A stretch of 64,000 nucleotides of DNA from the NCBI GenBank assembly GCA_963605405.1, contig CAVCUP010000005.1, positions 52,504 through 116,503 of the forward strand, written 5' to 3'. The notes below the pieces were generated by a model, which saw nothing but the letters and a program-made list of their open reading frames with translations, had not been told where the DNA came from and did not search any database. Positions 8,608-15,774 of this stretch are shown piece after piece. The translations under genes were made by a program, and so were the position numbers. The stretch is from Paratractidigestivibacter sp963605405. GTDB taxonomy: Bacteria; Actinomycetota; Coriobacteriia; Coriobacteriales; Atopobiaceae. Positions within the stretch are counted from its first letter, which is position 1. The number at the start of each line of letters is the position of its first letter.

Positions 8608-8793
8608 CTAGTTCTCTTCCACGTTGACGAGGTGCTTGATCTTGAAGATCATGCCACGGATGCCGGGGTTGTCCGGCTGCTCGACGCAATCGCCGATCTT
8701 GCGAAGGCCGAGGGCCTTGGCGGTAGCGGTCTGGTCCTTCTTGACGCCGCACTGGGCGGAGCGGACCAGGGTAATCTTGAGGGACTGAGCCAT
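8608..8793 (-). CDS. rpmD: 50S ribosomal protein L30
   Basis: Small 61-residue L30 with the core LKITLVRSAQCGVKKDQTATAKALGL. It sits in the standard rpsE-rpmD-rplO order with GGAG upstream of its ATG. Confidence 0.96.
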   Translation of the reverse strand: MAQSLKITLVRSAQCGVKKDQTATAKALGLRKIGDCVEQPDNPGIRGMIFKIKHLVNVEEN

Positions 8794-8795
8794 CT

Positions 8796-9317
8796 TTAGT
8801 TCTCCTTACCGACGAACATCTCGCCCACGGTGAGGCCACGGCGCTGCGCGGTCTGCTCGGGGGTGGAGAGCTCCTTGAGGCCCTCGGCGGCGGCCTTGAT
8901 CATGTTCAGGGCGTTGTTGGTGCCAAGGGACTTGGAGAGGACGTTGGTGATGCCGGCAAGCTCGAAGAGCGGACGGACGGGGCCGCCGGCGATGACACCG
9001 GTACCCTCGATAGCCGGCTTGATGAGGACGCGGCCGGCGCCGTAGTGGCCCTCGACGGCGTGAGGCACGGAGCCGGACTCGGTGACCTCGACGTGGAACA
9101 TGTTCTTCTTAGCGTCCTCGACGGCCTTGGAAATAGCCAGAGGCACCTCGGCGGACTTGCCGAGGCCGAGGCCAACGTTGCCCTTGCCGTCGCCCACGAC
9201 CACGAGGGCGAGAAGGGACATGCGACGGCCGCCCTTGACGGTCTTAGAAACGCGGTGAATGAAGACGACGCGCTCCTGAAGATCCGTATCCTGCTGGCGC
9301 TTACGATCTCGTGCCAT
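8796..9317 (-). CDS. rpsE: 30S ribosomal protein S5
   Basis: Decoding-fidelity protein. The S5 RNA-binding domain VVFIHRVSKTVKGGRRMS and the C-terminal VLSKSLGTNNALNMIKAAAEGL are conserved. GGAGG lies upstream of the ATG. 173 residues. Confidence 0.97.
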   Translation of the reverse strand: MARDRKRQQDTDLQERVVFIHRVSKTVKGGRRMSLLALVVVGDGKGNVGLGLGKSAEVPLAISKAVEDAKKNMFHVEVTESGSVPHAVEGHYGAGRVLIKPAIEGTGVIAGGPVRPLFELAGITNVLSKSLGTNNALNMIKAAAEGLKELSTPEQTAQRRGLTVGEMFVGKEN

Positions 9318-9326
9318 TGAATCCTC

Positions 9327-9695
9327 CTAGAACTTCAGGCCCGCGTTGCGGGCACCGTCTGCGAGAGCCTTGACGCGGCCGTGGTAGATACGGCCACCGC
9401 GGTCGAAGGTGACCGTGGTGATGCCCTTCTCGAGGGCGCGCTTGCCCACGAGCTGGCCAACGAACTCAGCGGCGTCCTTGTTGGAGCCGAGCTTGCCCTC
9501 GGCGCGGAACTCGGGGTCGAGGGTCGAAGCGGCGCAGACGGTGGTGTGCGAAGCGTCGTCGATGACCTGAGCGTAGATGTGGGCGTTGGTGCGGTGCACG
9601 GCGAGACGCGGACGCTCGGCGGTGCCGGAGACCTTGCCGCGGACACGGCGCTTGCGGCGCTCGAGCCCGGCCTTCTTGGCCTGGAACTTGTTCAT
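9327..9695 (-). CDS. rplR: 50S ribosomal protein L18
   Basis: Binds 5S rRNA. Conserved RRVRGKVSGTAERPRLAVHR and the C-terminal DRGGRIYHGRVKALADGARNAG. 122 residues with AAGGAG upstream. Confidence 0.97.
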   Translation of the reverse strand: MNKFQAKKAGLERRKRRVRGKVSGTAERPRLAVHRTNAHIYAQVIDDASHTTVCAASTLDPEFRAEGKLGSNKDAAEFVGQLVGKRALEKGITTVTFDRGGRIYHGRVKALADGARNAGLKF

Positions 9696-9756
9696 TCCTT
9701 CTCCTTAATATCGCCACCACCTGACGGGGTGATGGACTTAAGACGTTTAAGCGTTA

Positions 9757-10293
9757 CTACTTAGCGGCCTTACCGAGCTTGCGGCGGATGTGCTCGCCCT
9801 CGTAGTGGATACCCTTGCCCTTGTACGGCTCGGGCGGACGCTTCATGCGGATCTCGGCGGCAACCTGGCCGACCTGCTCCTTGGAGATGCCCTTGACGGT
9901 GATGTGGGTGTTGTCGGGCACGACGAACTCGATGTTCTCGGGAGCCGGGTAAATGACCGGGTGAGAATAGCCGAGGGAGAGGTCGAGATCCTTGCCCTTG
10001 AGCGTCGCGCGGTAGCCGACGCCGGTGAGCTCGAGCTTCTTCTCGAAGCCCTCGGAGACGCCCACGACCATGTTGTTGAGAAGGGTGCGGGTAAGGCCCT
10101 GCTGAGCGTTGGACTCAACGGACTCGTCGTTGCGGACGACGTTGAGCTCGGAGCCCTCCTCCTGGATGGTGAGGAGCTCGGAGAAGGTTCGGGTCAGCTC
10201 GCCCTTGGGGCCCTTGACGGTGACAGTGGTGTTGTCGATAGCCACGGTGACGCCGGCGGGAATCACGACAGGCTTCTTACCAATACGAGACAC
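9757..10293 (-). CDS. rplF: 50S ribosomal protein L6
   Basis: Two-domain protein near the factor-binding site. Begins MSRIGKKPVVIPAGV from a GTG codon, with AAGGAG upstream. The C-terminal PEPYKGKGIHYEGEHIRRK motif is diagnostic. 178 residues. Confidence 0.97.
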   Translation of the reverse strand: MSRIGKKPVVIPAGVTVAIDNTTVTVKGPKGELTRTFSELLTIQEEGSELNVVRNDESVESNAQQGLTRTLLNNMVVGVSEGFEKKLELTGVGYRATLKGKDLDLSLGYSHPVIYPAPENIEFVVPDNTHITVKGISKEQVGQVAAEIRMKRPPEPYKGKGIHYEGEHIRRKLGKAAK

Positions 10294-10321
10294 TTGAGTC
10301 TCCTTTCATTCCTGCCGAAAT

Positions 10322-10720
10322 TTACCAGATGTAGGCGATGACCTCGCCGCCGATGCCGGCCTTGCGGGCATCGCGGTCGCACATCATGCCGCGGGAAGTG
10401 GAGATAACGGCGGTGCCGAGACCACCGAGGACACGGGGAAGCTTGTCCGCGGAGGAGTAGATGCGAAGGCCGGGCTTGGAAACGCGCTTAATGCCCTTGA
10501 TGACCTTAGCGCGGCGGGCGCCGTACTTAAGGGTGATGTGAAGGGTCTTCTGGGGCTTGGTGTCCTCGACCTCATAGCCCTCGATGTAGCCCTCCTCCTT
10601 GATGACGCGCGCGATCTCGACCAGAACCTTGGTCGACGGCATGGAGACCTCGGCCTTGTTGGCGGAGTTCGCGTTGCGAATGCGCGTCAGCATGTCAGAA
10701 ACGGGATCGGTAATCTTCAT
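10322..10720 (-). CDS. rpsH: 30S ribosomal protein S8
   Basis: 16S-binding protein and, in other bacteria, translational repressor of the spc operon. Begins MKITDPVSDMLTRIRNA. The C-terminal STSRGMMCDRDARKAGIGGEV is diagnostic. 132 residues. Confidence 0.97.
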   Translation of the reverse strand: MKITDPVSDMLTRIRNANSANKAEVSMPSTKVLVEIARVIKEEGYIEGYEVEDTKPQKTLHITLKYGARRAKVIKGIKRVSKPGLRIYSSADKLPRVLGGLGTAVISTSRGMMCDRDARKAGIGGEVIAYIW

Positions 10721-10812
10721 GGATCCTTTTCTCCTTTGTTAATGATGAACCTGTGCGCTCGGTTCGCCCCCACCCGTAGCGGGCGCGCCTGAACGCCAGA
10801 GCCCTTTGCGTC

Positions 10813-10998
10813 CTACCAGCTCGCCTTGCGGACGCCAGGAAGCTCGCCCTTGCTCGCAAGCTCACGGAAGCACACACGGCAGAGGCCGAACTTGCGATAC
10901 ACGGAGTGGGGACGCCCACAGCGCTGGCAGCGGTTCTGCTTACGGGTCGAGTACTTCGGCTCACGCGACGCCTTGACGATCATCGATGTCTTAGCCAC
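10813..10998 (-). CDS. rpsN: 30S ribosomal protein S14, zinc (type Z) form
   Basis: 61-residue short S14 with the zinc pattern CQRCGRPH...CRVCF. It starts at GTG with GGAGG upstream. The zinc form sits in the operon; no zinc-free paralogue is visible in the window. Confidence 0.96.
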   Translation of the reverse strand: MAKTSMIVKASREPKYSTRKQNRCQRCGRPHSVYRKFGLCRVCFRELASKGELPGVRKASW

Positions 10999-11060
10999 AA
11001 ATCCTCCTTCAGAGAATCCTCGGGGGAGAAACGCGTCTCCCCTACTGCAAACTTATTGAC

Positions 11061-11621
11061 TTACGCCTTCTTGAACGGGAAGTTGAAGGCAGAAAGAAGC
11101 GCCTTGCCCTCCTCGTTCGTCTGGGCGGTGGTCACGATGGTGATGTCCATACCACGGGTGTGATCGATCTTGTCGAAGTCGATCTCCGGGAAGATGAGCT
11201 GCTCGGTGACGCCCATCGAGAAGTTGCCGCGGCCGTCGAAGGACTTGTCGGAGATGCCGCGGAAGTCGCGGATGCGCGGGATGGCGATGCAGATCAGGCG
11301 ATCCAGGAACTCCCACATGCGGTCGCCACGGAGGGTGACCTTGGCGCCGATGGGCATACCCTCACGAAGCTTGAAGGTCGCGATGGACTTACGGGCACGG
11401 GTGACGAGCGGCTGCTGGCCGGTGATGGCGCGAAGGTCGGCGACGGCACCGTCGATAGCCTTGGAATCAGTGGCGGCCTCGCCGACGCCCATGTTCACGA
11501 CGATCTTCTCGATCTTCGGGATCTGCATGACGTTGCCGTAACCGAACTGCTTCTGCATATCGTCGCGGACGGTATCCAGGTACTGCTGCTTAAGACGCGG
11601 AACGTACTTCTCTTCTGCCAT
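11061..11621 (-). CDS. rplE: 50S ribosomal protein L5
   Basis: Binds 5S rRNA at the central protuberance. Conserved EKIVVNMGVGEAATDSK and TQTNEEGKALLSAFNFPF. I use the ATG at 11621 (MAEEKYVP) because GAGGAG is 5 nt upstream; an in-frame GTG two codons earlier is too close to it. In most bacteria rplX lies immediately upstream. Here rplX is 6.4 kb away, beyond an ABC/LuxR cassette. Confidence 0.97.
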   Translation of the reverse strand: MAEEKYVPRLKQQYLDTVRDDMQKQFGYGNVMQIPKIEKIVVNMGVGEAATDSKAIDGAVADLRAITGQQPLVTRARKSIATFKLREGMPIGAKVTLRGDRMWEFLDRLICIAIPRIRDFRGISDKSFDGRGNFSMGVTEQLIFPEIDFDKIDHTRGMDITIVTTAQTNEEGKALLSAFNFPFKKA

Positions 11622-11851
11622 GTTCACTCCTCAAAATCATGGGGTTTTAAGCCCGGGGCATCTGAGCCTCGGACCTCCCTTGGCGTGGCGCGCCGCAGGA
11701 GCCTAATTTATGTATGCGCCCGAGACAGAAACCTCCCGTCTACAGACACGATTGTTCATAATACGCCACTTCTACATAGGGCGAAGACGAGAAACGCACG
11801 TCACCCTCTCACCATAATTCCTGGGCAAGAGGGTGGCGCTGCTGCTTATGT
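11622..11851 (-). other. Upstream region of rplE at the cassette border
   Basis: This gap must contain any private promoter for the rplE-rplQ block. The best -10 I see is TATTAT at 11758-11763 on the minus strand, but no good -35 lies 16-18 nt upstream. A hairpin with 8-bp arms (11802-11809 / 11828-11835, CACCCTCT/AGAGGGTG) follows the ATPase gene and lacks a clean U-run, so it is a weak terminator at best. Confidence 0.35.
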
Positions 11852-13090
11852 CTAGTTCAGCCGGACGTCAACTATGTTCTTTGTGGGATAGTCTGAAGCA
11901 GCCCACCAGAAGCTCCTCGCCGTGATGTCCTTTGCATATTTTTCCTCGCCTGAGGAGTTGATTGCGTAGGGAATCCGCGCGACACACTCGGAGTTAGGGC
12001 GCACAGCCACCGCGTACTGCCCCGCAGATACCTTAGGGTTCACCTTGGACCACAGTTCGGGGTCGGCCATGAGGTATTCCGACCCGTCTTGGGCACTAAG
12101 TATCGCGAACATAAGGTTGAACGCCCCGGCATAGTCCCCATCGTTACGTAAGACAACCTCAAGGCACAATACTGATTGAGGCTCATCCAATGTTGTTTGT
12201 GGCGAGCCATCCGAATCCTCGAGATACTTTGATCGGCTCATGAGCTCGGCCCCCACGACCCTCACGGAATACGATGCCGTCATCTCTGTGGCAGCCGATT
12301 CGAAGAAAGCCCCTTCCAGCGGTACATCCTGACCCTGCGAATAGATACGCACCGGGACCTTCTGCGCCGACTCGTTAACCCATATGACCCTCACAACGTA
12401 TGCGCAGAGTACCGTCAGGGCTACGAGCGCCGCGGCAATGGCCCTGCACCTCTCAGCCTTCCACATCGGAGACCCCCCCTCCGACATGCGGATTCTCGCG
12501 TCGGCCATGCTTCCTAGGAGCCCGGCGTCGTGACAAGAAACGAGAACCAGTGCGCCGGAGGCTTTTTGCTCCGCGACGATTTCCTGAACCATCTCTACGC
12601 CGGACTCGTCGAGAGCATTGGTCGGCTCGTCAAGCACGACGAGCCTTGGTTTCTCGACTATTGCCGCCGCTATGCCAAGTCTCTGCCTCATGCCAAGCGA
12701 ATACTGTCGAAATCTCCTGGACCCCGCGTCGCGAAGACCCACTTTCGCAAGCACCGCATCGGCCTCTTTCTCCCCCACAACGTTCTTGATTCGCGTAAGG
12801 TAGAGAAGGTTGTCCCTCCCGGTCTTGCCGAGGAGGAAGGAAGCGGACTCGATGAGCGCGCCAGCGTCGGGGGCGAAGTCCAGGTCCCTGCCTATATACG
12901 CGCCGTCCACCATTACGTTCCCAGAGTCAAGGTGAATCAGGCCGAGAATCGCCCGCATGAGCATGGTCTTACCTGAGCCGTTGGGCCCCTCGATACCGTA
13001 TACCTTGCCAGAATCGAGCTTCAAACACACGTCCTCGAGTACTTGAACCCCCTTGATTGCTTTTGACGCATGGCTAACCTCAATGTGCAT
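11852..13090 (-). CDS. ABC transporter ATPase fused in frame to a membrane-anchored extracytoplasmic domain
   Basis: Residues about 1-215 are a complete ABC ATPase: Walker A GPNGSGKT, signature YSLGMRQRLGIA, Walker B LVVLDEPTNALD and H-loop SCHD. Then comes one membrane segment (AIAAALVALTVLCAYVVRVIWV) and about 180 extracytoplasmic residues resembling, in size and anchoring, the product of 14815-15504. Such a fusion is odd. The joint is a run of seven G (12473-12479), and an ATG at 12466 with GGAGG upstream could start the second part on its own (204 residues). One extra G would end the ATPase a few codons later. So the natural state may be two genes. I start at the ATG at 13090; it overlaps the upstream permease. 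The substrate is unknown. Confidence 0.8.
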   Translation of the reverse strand: MHIEVSHASKAIKGVQVLEDVCLKLDSGKVYGIEGPNGSGKTMLMRAILGLIHLDSGNVMVDGAYIGRDLDFAPDAGALIESASFLLGKTGRDNLLYLTRIKNVVGEKEADAVLAKVGLRDAGSRRFRQYSLGMRQRLGIAAAIVEKPRLVVLDEPTNALDESGVEMVQEIVAEQKASGALVLVSCHDAGLLGSMADARIRMSEGGSPMWKAERCRAIAAALVALTVLCAYVVRVIWVNESAQKVPVRIYSQGQDVPLEGAFFESAATEMTASYSVRVVGAELMSRSKYLEDSDGSPQTTLDEPQSVLCLEVVLRNDGDYAGAFNLMFAILSAQDGSEYLMADPELWSKVNPKVSAGQYAVAVRPNSECVARIPYAINSSGEEKYAKDITARSFWWAASDYPTKNIVDVRLN

Positions 13091-13943
13091 CTTGGGGACC
13101 ACCCCTCCCGATAACGTCGAGCTTCTTGAAGGCAAGAGATCCTACCGTCAGCGACAGCAACACAATCGCCACCGCCAGAGTCGCGCCCATAGTCGCCGAG
13201 GCACCGCCGGCGACCATCCCCGCGCTACGCAGCGCCATGAGGTAGTTACCTATAAGGAAGCTTCCGGGCAAGAACGCCGACATAAAGAGAATCGCGGTCA
13301 CCAGGCAGAACCCCCATGCCGGGGACACCCGAGCACCGACAGCTGTCTCGACAAACGCGAGCGCGACCCCGATCGTCGGCACGACGGGGAGCATCGGCAC
13401 CACTGACTGCTCCCAGGCCGCGATTGATTTCTCGTCGAACACGAGAAGCGCGGCGATGTTTTGGGTGTTTCCCAAGCTTATCGAGGCGCCGGTCGTCGCC
13501 GTAAACGCGCAGACGGTCGCATAGCCCGCCAACCAGTAAAGGAGGACCGACATGGCGACCCATGTATTCTTCGCCAGCCACCAATGAAGCCTCGACCCGC
13601 TCCTCAAAAGGACCTGAGGGCCTCCACAATCCAGGTCCCTCCTTGGATACCAGAGCACCGTATAGCACGGAAACAGCATGGTGAGCAGCCAAGTAGCCGG
13701 AAGGTAAAGCGGCCTTCCACCAGTTCCAAATAGACTCAGGCCCTGCGATATGATTCCAGACAGGTAGTTGGTGAAGTAATCTCCGAACGAAAGTTGCGCA
13801 GGGTTGATTCCGAGACGCGTCGCCTTGACCCATAAGCCGATGCTCACCGCAAGCGCGAGAAGCATTCCGGCAAGGCACGAGGCAAGCAACGAGCTTCGCC
13901 CCGCTCGCACGTCGTGGGCGAGGCACCCCAAGAACCCTCTCAT
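13080..13943 (-). CDS. ABC-2-like transporter permease
   Basis: 287-residue integral membrane protein with about six hydrophobic segments, including SLLASCLAGMLLALAVSIGLW near the N-terminus and TLAVAIVLLSLTVGSLAF at the C-terminus. No soluble domain is recognised. Its start overlaps the stop of the second permease and its end overlaps the ATPase, so the three are co-translated as one exporter. Bacitracin/lantibiotic-type or peptide export is plausible from the layout, but nothing in the sequence identifies the substrate. Confidence 0.8.
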   Translation of the reverse strand: MRGFLGCLAHDVRAGRSSLLASCLAGMLLALAVSIGLWVKATRLGINPAQLSFGDYFTNYLSGIISQGLSLFGTGGRPLYLPATWLLTMLFPCYTVLWYPRRDLDCGGPQVLLRSGSRLHWWLAKNTWVAMSVLLYWLAGYATVCAFTATTGASISLGNTQNIAALLVFDEKSIAAWEQSVVPMLPVVPTIGVALAFVETAVGARVSPAWGFCLVTAILFMSAFLPGSFLIGNYLMALRSAGMVAGGASATMGATLAVAIVLLSLTVGSLAFKKLDVIGRGGPQDAH

Positions 13944-14818
13944 AGGTAGTCCCTTCGCCTGATTCCAGCAAATAGCGTCATAGTGACCGCCGTCATCGCC
14001 AGAACCGCCGCCACAAGAGCCTGCGGAGTCGCAAGGCCGCCATCCCCAACCGGATACGCCAAGGTAAATAAATCCACGAAGATCCTCGGATAGCCCAGAG
14101 CCTCCGCGAAATCGCCCGTGAGATAAGAGAGGCCCATCTGAAAGAGATACGCTCCCACCACCAGGAGGACGCGATTGTCAAAACGCCTCGTGACAGCTAG
14201 GACCGCCGTTCCCCACAGTCCCATCAGGATATAGTCGATACCCACCCAGAGCAGCACAAAGAGCGCCGGATGCGTGTAGAACAAGCCATGGCCGAGCACG
14301 TCCGTCGTCACTCCGGACTCCAAGGTTATAAGGTCCCTCATCTGCGGGATTCGCCCAGGCTCGAGACATGCCCCGAGCGCGATGCTCCAAAGCATCGGCA
14401 ATACAGCGGCAAAACCGCTCGCAGTGAACACGGCGACGACCTTAGCACGCTCGGCTTTTGCACGACCTGCCCGCATTGCTACTTGACCGAGCAGCCCTGA
14501 GCGCTCATCCGAGATTCTGGAGCAGGAATACGGAAGAATCGACAATAAAGGCAGCAACGTATAGAACAGTCGCGCAAAGGCGGCATGGCTCACACCAACC
14601 CACCCGATATAGCAACTAACCGCCGAGAGCCCGCAGTCTTTGAGTGCGCCGTACAGCTCCTGTTCCCCAAGAATCCGGAATGCCCTGGTTGCAAAAACAA
14701 CCCCATCCGCCGTCGTCAACGCGATGCCGACCGCTACAGATGCCAAGAAGAACGGCGACGTCAACGCTCGGCGTATCTCGAGAGCGTATAGAGGGCTGTG
14801 AGCCTCACCGCGCCTCAT
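13940..14818 (-). CDS. ABC-2-like transporter permease
   Basis: 292-residue membrane protein with about six to seven hydrophobic stretches (for example SPFFLASVAVGIALTTADGVV, ALVAAVLAMTAVTMTLFAGI). I start at the ATG at 14818 (MRRGEAHSP), which overlaps the TGA of the upstream gene as ATGA and has GGGAG upstream. It probably forms a heteromeric channel with the 13080-13943 product. Confidence 0.8.
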   Translation of the reverse strand: MRRGEAHSPLYALEIRRALTSPFFLASVAVGIALTTADGVVFATRAFRILGEQELYGALKDCGLSAVSCYIGWVGVSHAAFARLFYTLLPLLSILPYSCSRISDERSGLLGQVAMRAGRAKAERAKVVAVFTASGFAAVLPMLWSIALGACLEPGRIPQMRDLITLESGVTTDVLGHGLFYTHPALFVLLWVGIDYILMGLWGTAVLAVTRRFDNRVLLVVGAYLFQMGLSYLTGDFAEALGYPRIFVDLFTLAYPVGDGGLATPQALVAAVLAMTAVTMTLFAGIRRRDYL

Positions 14819-15504
14819 GAGTTTTCTCCCAAGGGAATAGTGCAAGAGCCATACGTGTCGTTAATCCCGAGATGGACCACGTATTGCGAGACGTCGTTAG
14901 GATTCGGCACAGCCGATTTCTCCACAAGATAACCGATGGTGTAGGTAGCCGACTGACCTTGGGGAAGGTCATAGTAAAACTGCTCGCCATCGGTCACTTC
15001 TTCGGGCGTCCCAGTGAAACAGACCGCAGAACCGGCTTGCTCACCATTCGTGTCGCAGAGCCTAAACGAGCCCGAATGAAACCACTCAGGATGGTTCGAA
15101 TGCCCTGTCGCCCCCGTCGTTATCGTATCAATGTTCTGAAGGGTAAACGTGAGCTCGACGTAGCCGTTCTTCTCAAGAATCTTTTCTGGGTACTTCGCGA
15201 GCTTGCCCCGGATTTCCCCGTCGGTCGCGTTCGACCAAGCCTTAATCCCATTTATCGTGATGCCCATGGTGCCGACCCAGCCCAAGCTACTCCTATACGT
15301 TCCAAAGTCCGGATTCTCGCCCGTGAGCTCAAAAGCCTCCCCAACTTCATGAGTTTGCGTCTCCTGCTCGCCTTTCGCGGCGACTTGCATGACCTCCTTA
15401 TCGGCTTCTCGCTTTTGCACGTAACGGCAGGACATAAATACACACACTGCGACTAGCGCGATTCCGAGCAGAGCCACAACGGCAGCCTTCTCTTTCTTGT
15501 TCAT
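14815..15504 (-). CDS. Membrane-anchored extracytoplasmic protein of the ABC cassette
   Basis: 229 residues from the ATG at 15504 (MNKKEKAAVV), 4 nt after GGAGG. An N-terminal hydrophobic helix (AAVVALLGIALVAVCVFMSC) anchors a domain of about 180 residues that looks beta-rich. The Cys after the helix could suggest a lipobox, but the context is weak. A similar anchored domain is fused to the ATPase, so the exporter may carry two such extracytoplasmic parts. I do not recognise a named family with confidence; DUF4352/DUF5028-like immunoglobulin-fold proteins are my best guess. Confidence 0.65.
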   Translation of the reverse strand: MNKKEKAAVVALLGIALVAVCVFMSCRYVQKREADKEVMQVAAKGEQETQTHEVGEAFELTGENPDFGTYRSSLGWVGTMGITINGIKAWSNATDGEIRGKLAKYPEKILEKNGYVELTFTLQNIDTITTGATGHSNHPEWFHSGSFRLCDTNGEQAGSAVCFTGTPEEVTDGEQFYYDLPQGQSATYTIGYLVEKSAVPNPNDVSQYVVHLGINDTYGSCTIPLGENS

Positions 15505-15516
15505 CTTGCCTCCAGG

Positions 15517-15550
15517 CCCGCGCGAGGCAAGCATTGCCCACCCCGCGCGG
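15517..15550 (-). other. GC-rich hairpin between the peptide ORF and the ABC genes
   Basis: Arms CCGCGCGG and its complement pair (15518-15524 with 15544-15550), with additional inner GGCAAG/TTGCC-type pairing. It lies just upstream of the GGAGG used by the 15504 start. It might attenuate or expose that site; no U-run follows. Confidence 0.4.
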
Positions 15551-15562
15551 TTAGCCGTTAAT

Positions 15563-15637
15563 TCAAGAAGGTCCAATTACGGTAGCTGTCGGGGCTCCAC
15601 TCTCCATAGCCGCGATCGCAGCAAGCCTTTTCTTCAT
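15563..15637 (-). CDS. 24-residue peptide ORF heading the ABC operon
   Basis: Begins MKKRLAAIAAMESGAP and ends ATVIGPS. AAAGGGAAC lies just upstream of the ATG, a good ribosome binding site. It is the first frame after the LuxR-type regulator and precedes the exporter genes. It has no Cys and no double-glycine leader, so it does not look like a lanthipeptide. It could be a signal peptide, a bacteriocin-like product, or a leader peptide for attenuation with the hairpin at 15517-15550. There is no homology evidence. Confidence 0.35.
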   Translation of the reverse strand: MKKRLAAIAAMESGAPTATVIGPS

Positions 15638-15737
15638 GAGTTCCCTTTCGTCGTTCCGTCAGATTAATTGGCGGGACCCCGTTTAAAAGAAATCTTGAAT
15701 TATGCATGCCGCATTGTTTGTAATCAGGGCTTATAAA

Positions 15738-15748
15738 TTTGATTCAAA
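15738..15748. promoter_or_regulatory. Dyad TTTGATTCAAA between regulator and ABC genes
   Basis: Arms TTTGA/TCAAA around a single T, in an AT-rich stretch between the LuxR stop and the peptide ORF. A possible operator for the neighbouring HTH protein; short enough to be chance. Confidence 0.25.
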
Positions 15749-15774
15749 GATCTGACTGCGCCTTTTACCTGCGT

